64,000 bases of DNA, taken from the NCBI RefSeq assembly GCF_001905005.1, contig NZ_LWKZ01000012.1, positions 1,169,061-1,233,060 of the forward strand, in the 5' to 3' direction. How positions within the stretch are numbered: position 1 is the stretch's first letter; every line of letters begins with the position of its first letter. The notes beneath the pieces were generated by a model. It was not told where the DNA came from and made no database searches. It saw nothing but the letters and a program-made list of their open reading frames with translations. Source of the DNA: Streptomyces sp. CB02923. Its GTDB lineage: Bacteria > Actinomycetota > Actinomycetes > Streptomycetales > Streptomycetaceae. Both the position numbers and the translations under genes were made by a program. Positions 25,063 to 34,108 of the stretch are shown here, one piece after another.

Positions 25063-26480
25063 CCGGCCCCGACCTCGCCGGACAGCACGTGACCGTCGCC
25101 GGTCTCGGCGTGAGCGGCGTACCCGCCGCCCGCGCCCTGGCCGGCCTCGGCGCCGTCGTCACCGTCGTTAACGGCAGCGACGGCGAACGCGAGCGTGCCC
25201 AGGCGGCGCCCCTCCGGGAGCTGGGCATCACCGTCCGCCTCGGCGACGGCGACACCCTCCCCGCGGGCACCGACCTCGTCGTCACCACCCCCGGCTGGAA
25301 GCCCACCAGCCCGCTCTTCGAGGCCGCCGAGGCGGCCGGCGTCCCCGTGTGGGGCGACGTGGAGCTGGCCTGGCGGATGCGCGGCCCGGACTCCCCGCCC
25401 TGGCTCGCGGTCACCGGCACCAACGGCAAGACCACGACCGTACGGATGCTGGCCGCCATCCTGGAGGCCGAAGGGCTGCGCACCGCGGCCGTCGGCAACA
25501 TCGGCGTGCCGCTGGTGGACGTGGTGCTGGAGCCGGGCGGCACGTACGACGTGCTCGCCGTCGAACTCTCCAGCTACCAGCTGCACTGGGCGCCCTCCGT
25601 ACGCGCCCACTCCGCCGTGGTCCTCAACCTCGCCCCGGACCACCTCGACTGGCACGGCTCCATGGAGGCGTACGCCGCCGACAAGGGCCGCATCTACGAG
25701 GGCAACACCGTGGCCTGCGTCTACAACGCCGCGGACCCGGCGACCGAGGACCTGGTGCGCGAGGCCGACGTCGAGGAGGGCTGCCGGGCCATCGGCTTCA
25801 CCCTCGGCACCCCGGGCCCGTCCCAGCTGGGCGTCGTCGAGGGCATCCTCGTCGACCGCGCCTTCGTCGAGAACCGGCAGCAGCACGCGCAGGAACTCGC
25901 CGAGATCTCGGACGTGACGCCCGCCGCCCCGCACAACATCGCCAACGCGCTCGCCGCCGCGGCCCTGGCCCGCGCCTTCGGCGTGCGCCCCCAGTCCGTA
26001 CGCGACGGCCTGCGCGCCTTCCACCCGGACGCGCACCGCATCGAACACGTCGCGGACGTCGCCGGGGTCGCCTACGTCGACGACTCCAAGGCCACCAACA
26101 CCCACGCCACCGAGGCGTCGTTGGCGGCGTACGAGCACATCGTCTGGATCGCCGGCGGCCTGGCCAAGGGCGCCACCTTCGACGAACTCGTCCGGAAGTC
26201 CGCTGACCGGCTGCGCGGCGCGGTCCTCATCGGCGCCGACCGGGCGCTCATTCGGGAGGCCCTGGCGCGACACGCCCCGGATGTCCCGGTGGTCGACCTC
26301 GACCGGACCGACACTGGGGCGATGTCCGAGGCCGTACGGGAAGCGGCGCGCCTGGCCCGGCCGGGCGATACGGTCCTGCTGGCCCCGGCCTGCGCCTCGA
26401 TGGACATGTACCTGAACTACAACAAGCGGGGCGAGGCCTTCGCCGACGCGGTCCGCACGCTGGCCGACCGGGAACAGTAG
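25059..26480 (+). CDS. murD: UDP-MurNAc-L-Ala : D-Glu ligase
   Basis: The 473-residue protein starts with GTG within the mraY stop. The N-terminal dinucleotide-like fold has VAGLGVSGVPAAR. The ATP loop is AVTGTNGKTTTVRM (~118-130), followed by GNIGVPL and AVELSSYQLHW, then DDSKATNTHAT in the C-terminal domain. All are MurD hallmarks. It adds D-Glu to UDP-MurNAc-L-Ala in the cytoplasm. A 61-bp gap separates it from ftsW. Confidence 0.96.
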   Translation: MTGPDLAGQHVTVAGLGVSGVPAARALAGLGAVVTVVNGSDGERERAQAAPLRELGITVRLGDGDTLPAGTDLVVTTPGWKPTSPLFEAAEAAGVPVWGDVELAWRMRGPDSPPWLAVTGTNGKTTTVRMLAAILEAEGLRTAAVGNIGVPLVDVVLEPGGTYDVLAVELSSYQLHWAPSVRAHSAVVLNLAPDHLDWHGSMEAYAADKGRIYEGNTVACVYNAADPATEDLVREADVEEGCRAIGFTLGTPGPSQLGVVEGILVDRAFVENRQQHAQELAEISDVTPAAPHNIANALAAAALARAFGVRPQSVRDGLRAFHPDAHRIEHVADVAGVAYVDDSKATNTHATEASLAAYEHIVWIAGGLAKGATFDELVRKSADRLRGAVLIGADRALIREALARHAPDVPVVDLDRTDTGAMSEAVREAARLARPGDTVLLAPACASMDMYLNYNKRGEAFADAVRTLADREQ

Positions 26481-26541
26481 TCCGTACGTCCCCGCCGCCG
26501 TCGAGGACGCACGGCGCAGCGCACCCGTGGAGGGGACGAGG

Positions 26542-27879
26542 ATGACGGCCCGACCGGCGAAGGCCGCGCCGCCGCGCCCGCGGCGCACCGGTCCCGCCCC
26601 GCGCCCGCAGCGCGGCGGCGCCACCCGCGGCCCGCGCGGCCTGTACACCCAGGTCCGCCGGGCCTGGGACCGGCCGCTGACCGCCTACTACCTGGTGGTC
26701 GGCGGCAGCCTGCTGATCACCGTGCTCGGTCTGGTGATGGTCTACTCGGCCTCCCAGATCAAGGCGCTCCAGCTCGGCCTGGCACCGACGTACTTCTTCC
26801 GCAAGCAGCTGTTCGCGGCGGTGCTCGGCGGCATCCTGATGCTGGTGGCGGCCCGGATGACGGTACGGGTCCACCGGACGCTGTCCTACCCGCTGCTGGC
26901 CGTCTCCGTCTTCCTGATGACCCTGGTGCAGATCCCCGGGATAGGGGTCGCGGTCAACGGCAACCAGAACTGGATCAACCTGGGCGGCCCCTTCCAGATG
27001 CAGCCCAGCGAGTTCGGCAAGCTGGCGCTGGTCCTGTGGGGGGCCGACCTGCTGGCGCGCAAACAGGACAAGAAGCTGCTCATGCAGTGGAAGCACCTGC
27101 TGGTGCCGCTGATCCCGGTGGCCTTCCTGCTGCTCGGCCTGATCATGCTCGGCGGCGACATGGGCACCGCGATCATTCTCACCGCGATCCTCTTCGGTCT
27201 GCTGTGGCTGGCCGGCGCCCCGACCCGGCTCTTCGTGGGCGTGCTCGGCGCGGCGGTCGTCATAGGGGCGCTGCTGATCAAGACCAGCGCCAACCGGATG
27301 GCCCGGCTCGCCTGCATCGGCGCGACCGATCCCGGACCGCAGGACCAGTGCTGGCAGGCCGTGCACGGCATCTACGCACTGGCCTCCGGCGGCTTCTTCG
27401 GTTCGGGACTCGGCGCCAGTATGGAAAAATGGGGTGAACTCCCTGAACCGCACACCGACTTCATCTTCGCCATCACCGGGGAGGAACTGGGGCTTGCGGG
27501 GACGCTGTCGGTGCTCGCCCTCTTCGCGGCTCTAGGCTATGCGGGTATCCGCGTGGCCGGACGCACGGAGGATCCCTTCGTGAGGTACGCAGCGGGAGGC
27601 GTGACCACCTGGATCACGGCCCAGGCCGTGATCAATATCGGTGCGGTGCTCGGTCTGTTGCCGATCGCCGGGGTCCCGCTGCCGCTGTTCTCCTTCGGGG
27701 GCTCCGCCCTGCTGCCGACGATGTTCGCCATCGGTCTGCTGATCGCCTTCGCGCGTGACGAGCCCGCTGCACGGGCGGCACTGGCCATGCGGCAGCCTGT
27801 TTTCGGAAGGAAACCGGCTGGGGTGAGACGGAAGACGATGAGACGGCGCGTCAAGAAGCGACCGTCCGGAGAGCGGTGA
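26542..27879 (+). CDS. ftsW: FtsW, SEDS-family septal peptidoglycan glycosyltransferase
   Basis: The 445-residue SEDS protein starts at ATG 26542, chosen because GGAGGGG lies just upstream; a GTG at 26527 lacks a ribosome site. There are about ten membrane spans. Motifs include GNQNWINLGG, QPSEFGKLALVLWGA, GGDMGTAIIL, EPHTDFIFAITGEELG and PLPLFSFGGSAL. FtsW polymerises lipid II at the septum with FtsI. The N-terminus (~35 residues) is basic and Pro-rich, and the C-terminus ends in an Arg/Lys tail. Confidence 0.95.
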   Translation: MTARPAKAAPPRPRRTGPAPRPQRGGATRGPRGLYTQVRRAWDRPLTAYYLVVGGSLLITVLGLVMVYSASQIKALQLGLAPTYFFRKQLFAAVLGGILMLVAARMTVRVHRTLSYPLLAVSVFLMTLVQIPGIGVAVNGNQNWINLGGPFQMQPSEFGKLALVLWGADLLARKQDKKLLMQWKHLLVPLIPVAFLLLGLIMLGGDMGTAIILTAILFGLLWLAGAPTRLFVGVLGAAVVIGALLIKTSANRMARLACIGATDPGPQDQCWQAVHGIYALASGGFFGSGLGASMEKWGELPEPHTDFIFAITGEELGLAGTLSVLALFAALGYAGIRVAGRTEDPFVRYAAGGVTTWITAQAVINIGAVLGLLPIAGVPLPLFSFGGSALLPTMFAIGLLIAFARDEPAARAALAMRQPVFGRKPAGVRRKTMRRRVKKRPSGER

Positions 27880-27885
27880 ATTTCG

Positions 27886-28971
27886 GTGCATGTCGTACTC
27901 GCCGGTGGGGGGACCGCCGGCCACATCGAGCCCGCGCTCGCCCTCGCGGACGCCCTGCGCAGGCAGGACCCGACCGTGGGGATCACGGCACTCGGCACGG
28001 AGAAGGGGCTGGAGACCCGGCTGGTGCCGGAGCGGGGCTACGAGCTCGGGCTGATCCCGGCCGTACCGCTGCCGCGCAAGCCCACGCCCGAACTGATCAC
28101 CGTCCCCGGGCGGCTGCGCGGCACGATCAAGGCCGCCGAGCAGATCCTGGAGCGCACGAAGGCGGACTGCGTCGTCGGGTTCGGCGGCTATGTCGCGCTG
28201 CCCGGTTACCTGGCCGCCAAGCGGCGCGGGGTGCCGATCATCGTGCACGAGGCCAATGCCCGCCCCGGGCTGGCCAACAAGATCGGCTCGCGCTACGCCA
28301 AGTACGTCGCGGTCAGCACCCCGGACAGCAAGCTGCGGGACGCCCGGTACGTGGGCATCCCGCTGCGCCGCACGATCGCGACCCTCGACCGGGCGGCGGT
28401 CCGCCCCGAGGCGCGGGCCGCCTTCGGGCTGGACCCCAACCTGCCGACGCTGCTGGTCTCCGGCGGCTCGCAGGGGGCCCGGCGGCTCAACGAGGTCATC
28501 CAGGCCGCCGTACCCGCTCTTCAGCGCTCCGGAATCCAGGTGCTGCACGCGGTCGGCCCGAAGAACGAAATGCCGCATGTGGACAACATGCCGGGGATGC
28601 CCCCGTATGTGCCGGTACCGTACGTGGACCGGATGGACCTCGCGTACGCCGCGGCCGACATGATGCTCTGCCGCGCGGGCGCGATGACCGTCGCCGAACT
28701 GTCCGCCGTCGGGCTGCCGGCCGCCTACGTACCGCTGCCCATCGGCAACGGCGAACAGCGGCTGAACGCCCAGCCGCTGGTCAACGCCGGCGGCGGGCTG
28801 CTCGTCGACGACGCGCAGCTGACGCCGGAGTGGGTGCAGGGCCAGGTGCTGCCGGTGCTCGCCGACCCGCACCGGCTGTACGAGATGTCCCGCGCGGCAT
28901 CCGAGTTCGGCCGCAGGGACGCGGACGAGCTTCTGGTCGGCATGGTGTACGAGGCGGTCGCGGGCCGCTGA
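27886..28971 (+). CDS. murG: MurG, lipid II-forming GlcNAc transferase
   Basis: The 361-residue protein starts with GTG. The N-terminal GGGTAGHIEPALALAD is the glycine-rich membrane/lipid I loop. FGGYVALPG and HEANARPGLANK follow, then LVSGGSQGARRLNE and the UDP-GlcNAc site with CRAGAMTVAELSAVGLPAAYVPLP. It adds GlcNAc to lipid I on the cytoplasmic membrane face. The ribosome site (GGAGAG) lies within the ftsW 3' end, 6 bp separate the genes, and coupling is likely. Confidence 0.96.
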   Translation: MHVVLAGGGTAGHIEPALALADALRRQDPTVGITALGTEKGLETRLVPERGYELGLIPAVPLPRKPTPELITVPGRLRGTIKAAEQILERTKADCVVGFGGYVALPGYLAAKRRGVPIIVHEANARPGLANKIGSRYAKYVAVSTPDSKLRDARYVGIPLRRTIATLDRAAVRPEARAAFGLDPNLPTLLVSGGSQGARRLNEVIQAAVPALQRSGIQVLHAVGPKNEMPHVDNMPGMPPYVPVPYVDRMDLAYAAADMMLCRAGAMTVAELSAVGLPAAYVPLPIGNGEQRLNAQPLVNAGGGLLVDDAQLTPEWVQGQVLPVLADPHRLYEMSRAASEFGRRDADELLVGMVYEAVAGR

Positions 28972-29034
28972 CGGACGGTGCGGCCGTGCTGCCCCGGGGC
29001 GTACCCCGGGGCGGCGGCCGGAAGGAGAGGGAGT

Positions 29035-29946
29035 GTGGCCGGACCGACGACCGCCCGGCGCGGTGAGAAGAAGTCCGCGCGCTCCGGCCCGCCCTCTTCC
29101 GGAAAGCCCGAGAAGTCCTGGAAACCCGGAAGGTCCGGGAAGTCCGGCGGGTCCGGTGCCGGAGGCGGAGCCGATGAGCCCGGAAAGCGGGGCGCGTCCG
29201 GCCCGTCGGGCGGCTGGTCCGGCCTGCGGGCCCGGTTCCGCGTACCGCCCCGCCGCAGCCTGATCATCACATCGGCGGGCGCCGTACTGCTGGCCGGTTT
29301 CGGTACCTGGGCCCTGTACGGCTCCACCTGGCTGCGCACGGAACACGTAGAGGTGAGCGGTATCGGTGTGCTGACGGCCGATGAGGTCGTACGGGCCGCC
29401 GCGGTACCGATGGACACACCCCTCGCCTCCATGGACAAGGGGGCCGTCGCCGGCCGCTTGCGCGCGAAACTTCCGCGTATCAAGTCCGTTGCCGTCATGC
29501 GCTCCTGGCCGCACACGGTCAGCCTGAAAGTGACCGAAAGGCAGCCGGAACTCGTTATTCAAACGGGCGGAAAGTTCGTCGAAGTGGACGCCGAAGGGAC
29601 GCGTTTCGCCACGGTCGCCACCGCTCCGAAGGGCGTTCCGCTTCTGGAAATGGCCGTACGGGACAGCCCGGGTCTGCGGCGGTTCGGCGCCGACCGCCTC
29701 CGGCGCGCGGCCGGCACCGTCGTCACCGCCCTCCCGAAACCGCTCCACCAGGAGGTTCGTACCGTCGAGGTGCGTTCCTTCGACGCCATCACCCTGAAGC
29801 TGACGGGCGGCCGTACCGTCGTATGGGGGAGTGACGAACGCAGTACGGCGAAGGCCAAGGTGCTCGCCGCGGCGCTGAAAGCGGCGCGTGACGCGCGCCA
29901 CTTCGATGTGAGTGTCCCCACCGCACCCGCGGTGTCCGGGAGTTGA
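29035..29946 (+). CDS. ftsQ: FtsQ, divisome POTRA protein
   Basis: The 303-residue protein starts with GTG after GGAAGGAGAGGG. A ~70-residue Lys/Ser/Gly/Pro-rich cytoplasmic tail is followed by one membrane span (~79-97, SLIITSAGAVLLAGFGTWAL). The POTRA domain follows (LRTEHVEVSGIGVLTADEVV) and then the FtsQ beta domain with VMRSWPHTVSLKVTERQPE. FtsQ links FtsL and DivIC at the divisome. Repeated SGKPEKS/GRSGKS motifs make the tail low-complexity. Confidence 0.92.
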   Translation: MAGPTTARRGEKKSARSGPPSSGKPEKSWKPGRSGKSGGSGAGGGADEPGKRGASGPSGGWSGLRARFRVPPRRSLIITSAGAVLLAGFGTWALYGSTWLRTEHVEVSGIGVLTADEVVRAAAVPMDTPLASMDKGAVAGRLRAKLPRIKSVAVMRSWPHTVSLKVTERQPELVIQTGGKFVEVDAEGTRFATVATAPKGVPLLEMAVRDSPGLRRFGADRLRRAAGTVVTALPKPLHQEVRTVEVRSFDAITLKLTGGRTVVWGSDERSTAKAKVLAAALKAARDARHFDVSVPTAPAVSGS

Positions 29947-30102
29947 CGTGTGTACCCGCAGGCCAGCACCCTGGATGGCTACCACTATGGGTGATCACAT
30001 AGGGTGAAAAGAAAAACGGGAGGTTCGGCGTGTTCGTTGAACGTGCGCCACTTGTCGACTTAGTGTCTCGTTCCAAAGAGTCCCAGGAACACAGGCACTG
30101 GT

Positions 30103-30127
30103 AACCCTAAACTTCAGCGTTAGGGTT
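30103..30127. promoter_or_regulatory. Inverted repeat AACCCTAA-N9-TTAGGGTT in the ftsZ promoter region
   Basis: Perfect 8-bp arms with a 9-bp spacer lie 96-120 bp upstream of the ftsZ GTG. The ftsQ-ftsZ gap (29947-30222) is where Streptomyces ftsZ promoters are known to lie. Upstream, TTGAAC followed 17 bp later by TTAGTG (about 30033-30064) could be a vegetative promoter. The repeat could be a regulator site for sporulation-linked ftsZ transcription (inference). Confidence 0.55.
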
Positions 30128-30222
30128 CGGGTCGGCACTACGAACCGTCCCATCGGCATCAGTCGGCGACCGCACCCCCCGGTGCGGCGACGACACGTAA
30201 CTCGAGGCGAGAGGCCTTCGAC

Positions 30223-31452
30223 GTGGCAGCACCGCAGAACTACCTCGCAGTCATCAAGGTCGTCGGCATCGGCGGCGGTGGCGTGAACGCCATCAACCGG
30301 ATGATCGAGGTCGGGCTCAAGGGCGTCGAGTTCATCGCGATCAACACCGATGCACAGGCCCTGCTGATGAGCGACGCCGACGTCAAACTGGACGTCGGCC
30401 GGGAACTCACGCGTGGTCTGGGCGCAGGCGCCAACCCCGATGTCGGCCGCAAGGCGGCCGAAGACCACCGCGAGGAGATCGAGGAGGTCCTCAAGGGGGC
30501 CGACATGGTCTTCGTGACCGCGGGAGAGGGCGGCGGCACCGGCACCGGCGGCGCCCCCGTCGTCGCCAACATCGCCCGCTCGCTCGGCGCCCTGACGATC
30601 GGTGTGGTCACCCGACCGTTCACCTTCGAGGGCCGTCGCCGCGCGAACCAGGCCGAGGACGGCATCGCCGGCCTCCGCGACGAGGTCGACACCCTCATCG
30701 TGATCCCCAATGACCGACTGCTGTCCATCTCGGACCGCCAGGTGAGCGTGCTCGACGCGTTCAAGTCCGCGGACCAGGTACTGCTGTCGGGTGTCCAGGG
30801 CATCACCGACCTGATCACCACCCCGGGTCTGATCAACCTCGACTTCGCCGACGTCAAGTCCGTGATGTCGGAGGCCGGCTCGGCCCTCATGGGCATCGGC
30901 TCGGCGCGCGGCGACGACCGCGCGGTGGCCGCCGCGGAGATGGCGATCTCCTCGCCGCTCCTGGAGGCGTCCATCGACGGCGCCCGCGGCGTGCTGCTCT
31001 CCATCTCCGGCGGCTCCGACCTCGGTCTCTTCGAGATCAACGAGGCCGCGCAACTGGTCAGCGAGGCGGCTCACCCCGAGGCGAACATCATCTTCGGCGC
31101 CGTCATCGACGACGCGCTCGGCGACGAGGTCCGGGTGACCGTCATCGCCGCGGGCTTCGACGGCGGCCAGCCGCCGGCCCGTCAGCAGACCGTGCTCGGT
31201 AACCAGAACAACGGCAAGCGCGAGGAACCGGCTCCGGCCGCCAGCCGCCCGGCCCCGCAGGCCGAGCCCCGGTCGTCGTCCTTCGGCGGCCTGGGTTCGG
31301 TGCCCGTACGGGACGAGGAGCCGGCCCCGGCCGACCCGTCCCCGCTCGGCGAGGTGCCGCCGCCCCCGACCGCCTCGCCGCAGGTTCCGCCGGCCCGTCC
31401 GTACTCGGACACCGCGGCCGAGGAACTGGACGTCCCCGACTTCCTGAAGTGA
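30223..31452 (+). CDS. ftsZ: Cell division GTPase FtsZ
   Basis: The 409-residue tubulin homologue starts with GTG. The GTP-binding loop GGGTGTG is at 103-109, and the T7 loop NLDFADVKSVMS near 205-216 completes the GTPase site of the next subunit. A Pro/Ala-rich linker (~320-400) ends in DVPDFLK, the C-terminal peptide that binds partners such as SepF. It assembles the Z-ring for vegetative and sporulation septa. It is separated from ftsQ by a 276-bp regulatory gap and followed 13 bp later by pgeF. Confidence 0.98.
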   Translation: MAAPQNYLAVIKVVGIGGGGVNAINRMIEVGLKGVEFIAINTDAQALLMSDADVKLDVGRELTRGLGAGANPDVGRKAAEDHREEIEEVLKGADMVFVTAGEGGGTGTGGAPVVANIARSLGALTIGVVTRPFTFEGRRRANQAEDGIAGLRDEVDTLIVIPNDRLLSISDRQVSVLDAFKSADQVLLSGVQGITDLITTPGLINLDFADVKSVMSEAGSALMGIGSARGDDRAVAAAEMAISSPLLEASIDGARGVLLSISGGSDLGLFEINEAAQLVSEAAHPEANIIFGAVIDDALGDEVRVTVIAAGFDGGQPPARQQTVLGNQNNGKREEPAPAASRPAPQAEPRSSSFGGLGSVPVRDEEPAPADPSPLGEVPPPPTASPQVPPARPYSDTAAEELDVPDFLK

Positions 31453-31465
31453 CCGAAGTCCCGAC

Positions 31466-32215
31466 GTGATAGGGCAACAGCACCCGGTGCTGACGAACGA
31501 CACGAGCGGCGCGCACTTCGCCTTCACCGACCGGTGGGGCGGGGTGAGCGCCGCTCCGTATGCCGAGCTCAACCTCGGGGGCGCCGTCGGCGACGACCCC
31601 GGAGCGGTACGGACCAATCGCGAACTGGCGGCCAAGGCGCTGGGCCTGGACCCAGCCTCGGTCGTGTGGATGAACCAGGTGCACGGCCGGGACGTGGCCG
31701 TGGTCGACGGGCCGTGGCGCGACGACACCGAGGTCCCCTGTGTGGACGCGGTGGTGACGGCCCGGCGGGGCCTGGCCCTCGCGGTCCTGACCGCCGACTG
31801 CACCCCGGTGCTCCTCGCCGACCCGGTCGCCGGAGTCACCGGCGCCGCGCACGCGGGGCGTCCGGGCCTGGTGGCCGGAGTGGTTCCGGCCACCGTCGAG
31901 GCGATGACCGCGCTGGGCGCCGACCCGGCCCGTATCACCGCCCGTACCGGGCCCGCGGTCTGCGGACGCTGCTACGAGGTGCCCGCGGCGATGCGCGACG
32001 AGGTCGCCGCGGTGGTGCCCGCGGCGTGGGCCACCACCTCGTGGGGCACCCCCGCGGTGGACATGGCCGCCGGGGTCCGTGCCCAACTCGCCGCGTACGG
32101 CGTGCAGATGCGTGAACATTCCCACATCTGCACGCTGGAGTCGGCGGACCACTTCTCGTACCGGCGCGACCGCACCACCGGGCGGCTCGCGAGCTATGTA
32201 TGGCTGGGATGCTGA
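31466..32215 (+). CDS. pgeF: PgeF/YlmD-family peptidoglycan editing factor (laccase-domain protein)
   Basis: The 249-residue protein has the DUF152/laccase-like fold. Metal-ligand motifs are NQVHGRDV (His), TADCTPVLL (Cys) and GAAHAGRPG (His), followed by TGPAVCGRCYEVP. The usual HAGWRG motif reads HAGRPG, so the conserved Trp is absent. Relatives remove L-Ser-containing peptides from UDP-MurNAc derivatives or oxidise purine nucleosides. In Streptomyces this ylmD-type gene follows ftsZ. Confidence 0.88.
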   Translation: MIGQQHPVLTNDTSGAHFAFTDRWGGVSAAPYAELNLGGAVGDDPGAVRTNRELAAKALGLDPASVVWMNQVHGRDVAVVDGPWRDDTEVPCVDAVVTARRGLALAVLTADCTPVLLADPVAGVTGAAHAGRPGLVAGVVPATVEAMTALGADPARITARTGPAVCGRCYEVPAAMRDEVAAVVPAAWATTSWGTPAVDMAAGVRAQLAAYGVQMREHSHICTLESADHFSYRRDRTTGRLASYVWLGC

Positions 32216-32218
32216 GCT

Positions 32219-32950
32219 GTGACGGATCGTAGGACCGAACTGGCGGACAACCTGGCGCGCGTGGAGGAACGAATCTCCACCGCGTGCGACAAGGCCGGCC
32301 GCAAGCGTGAAGACGTGACGCTCATCGTGGTCACGAAGACCTACCCGGCGAGCGACGTCCGGCTGCTCGCCGAACTCGGCGTCCGGCAGGTGGCGGAGAA
32401 CCGCGACCAGGACGCGGCGCCGAAGGCCGCCGCCTGCTCGGATCTGCCCCTTACCTGGCACTTCGTCGGTCAGTTGCAGACCAACAAAGTGCGGTCTGTG
32501 GCCAATTACGCCGATATTGTGCAGTCGGTCGACCGCGCCAAGCTGGTCACCGCACTGTCGAAGGAAGCGGTACGGGCCGGCCGCGAGCTCCGCTGCCTGC
32601 TCCAGGTGGCACTTGACGCCGAGTCGGGTGACACCCGGGGGGAGACGGGGGAGCGTGGCGGGGTGGCCCCGGCCGGGGTCGCCGCGCTGGCCGACGCCAT
32701 CGCGGACGCCGAAGGTCTGCGCCTGGGCGGTCTGATGACGGTGGCTCCGCTGACCGGCCCGTTCGCCGGGCGGCCCGGTGCCGCTTTCGAGCGTTTGATG
32801 GAAATCTCATCCGGCCTGCGCGTGAACCATCCTGCTGCGAACATGGTGTCAGCAGGGATGAGCGCGGACCTCGATGAAGCCGTGGCTGCCGGGGCGACAC
32901 ATGTGCGCGTCGGCACTGCGGTACTCGGAGTCCGACCACGGCTCGGGTAA
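32219..32950 (+). CDS. YggS/YlmE-type PLP homeostasis protein
   Basis: The 243-residue protein is a single alanine-racemase-like barrel. The PLP lysine lies in IVVTKTYPASDV (~residue 39). GVRQVAENRDQDAAPK, WHFVGQLQTNKVR and VSAGMSADLDEAVAAGATHVRVGTAVLG, written here as separated motifs, are typical of COG0325. It binds PLP without enzymatic activity and keeps vitamin B6 and amino-acid pools balanced. The family Asn in the ENR(V/D)QE region is retained. It starts with GTG, 3 bp after pgeF. Confidence 0.9.
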   Translation: MTDRRTELADNLARVEERISTACDKAGRKREDVTLIVVTKTYPASDVRLLAELGVRQVAENRDQDAAPKAAACSDLPLTWHFVGQLQTNKVRSVANYADIVQSVDRAKLVTALSKEAVRAGRELRCLLQVALDAESGDTRGETGERGGVAPAGVAALADAIADAEGLRLGGLMTVAPLTGPFAGRPGAAFERLMEISSGLRVNHPAANMVSAGMSADLDEAVAAGATHVRVGTAVLGVRPRLG

Positions 32951-33074
32951 CGTCGCCAAGCAAGTCGGACCACAGCACAAAATATGGTCATTGCCCCCAA
33001 AAGGAGGGCAGACCGCGTGGATCCAAGGCACCCGGTGACGGAGCCGATCCACCACAGAGCGGAGGACGCAGAGA

Positions 33075-33695
33075 ATGGCCGGCGCGATGCGCAAGATGGC
33101 GGTCTACCTCGGCCTCGTGGAGGACGATGGGTACGACGGCCGGGGGTTCGACCCCGACGACGAGTTCGAGCCCGAGCTTGACCCGGAGCCCGAACGGGGG
33201 CGGCGACCGCAGACCCAAGTACCCACCGAGCCGCACCCGGAACGGGACGAACCCGTCCGAGTCGCCCAGCCACCCGCTCAGCGTGAGTCCGCGCCCCTGG
33301 CCGCCGAAAGCGGACGACCCGCCCGAATCGCCCCCGTGGCGTCCATCACACCCGACCGTCCGAATCTGGAGAAGAACGCACCGGTGATCATGCCCAAGGT
33401 TGTGTCCGAGCGGGAGCCCTACCGCATCACCACGCTGCACCCCCGGACCTACAACGAAGCCCGTACCATCGGGGAACACTTCCGTGAGGGCACTCCGGTG
33501 ATCATGAATCTCACGGAGATGGACGACACGGACGCGAAGCGACTTGTCGACTTTGCGGCCGGTCTCGTCTTCGGCCTGCACGGCAGCATCGAGCGGGTGA
33601 CGCAGAAGGTGTTCCTGTTGTCGCCTGCTAACGTCGATGTCACGGCGGAGGACAAGGCCCGTATCGCAGAGGGCGGGTTCTTCAACCAGAGCTGA
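33075..33695 (+). CDS. sepF: SepF, FtsZ membrane anchor
   Basis: The 206-residue protein starts at an ATG 8-10 nt after GGAGG. The N-terminus (MAGAMRKMAVYLGLVEDD) is an amphipathic membrane-targeting helix. An acidic/Pro-rich linker (~20-110) leads to the SepF core (~112-198: TLHPRTYNEARTIGEHF, VIMNLTEMDDTDAKRLVDF, GLVFGLHGSIERV). In actinobacteria, which lack FtsA, SepF ties the FtsZ tail to the membrane. The 124-bp gap upstream shows no gene. Confidence 0.95.
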   Translation: MAGAMRKMAVYLGLVEDDGYDGRGFDPDDEFEPELDPEPERGRRPQTQVPTEPHPERDEPVRVAQPPAQRESAPLAAESGRPARIAPVASITPDRPNLEKNAPVIMPKVVSEREPYRITTLHPRTYNEARTIGEHFREGTPVIMNLTEMDDTDAKRLVDFAAGLVFGLHGSIERVTQKVFLLSPANVDVTAEDKARIAEGGFFNQS

Positions 33696-33765
33696 GACGC
33701 AACACCGGGCACACCGGGCCGAAACGCCCAACACGACAGCATGGCAAGGGGAGAGGACAGCGCGG

Positions 33766-34059
33766 ATGAGTATCGCTGGACAGGTGATCTACATCGCGTT
33801 GTACTGCTTCCTGATCGTGTTGATCTTCCGGCTGGTGATGGACTATGTCTTCCAGTTCGCCCGTTCATGGCAACCCGGCAAGCCAATGGTGGTCGTTCTG
33901 GAGGCCACCTACACTGTCACTGATCCGCCACTCAAGCTCTTGCGGCGGGTCATTCCGCCGCTGCGTCTCGGGGGCGTGGCGCTCGACCTGTCCTTCTTCG
34001 TATTGATGATCATCGTCTACATCCTGATCACCGTCGTGAGGTCGGTGTTGTTGGTGTGA
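33766..34059 (+). CDS. YggT/YlmG-family membrane protein
   Basis: The 97-residue protein has two membrane spans (~5-27 and ~70-94) joined by a loop with YTVTDPPLKLLRRVIPPLRLGGVALDLS, the YggT signature. The ATG at 33766 was chosen because GGAGAGG lies about 8 nt upstream; the open frame continues into sepF without support. The family is linked to osmotic stress and division by gene neighbourhood. Here it sits between sepF and divIVA, as in Gram-positive ylm clusters. Confidence 0.92.
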   Translation: MSIAGQVIYIALYCFLIVLIFRLVMDYVFQFARSWQPGKPMVVVLEATYTVTDPPLKLLRRVIPPLRLGGVALDLSFFVLMIIVYILITVVRSVLLV

Positions 34060-34108
34060 ACGATACGGTCTTGCCGATTGCCGACGACTACGTTGAGGTG
34101 AAGTAGAG

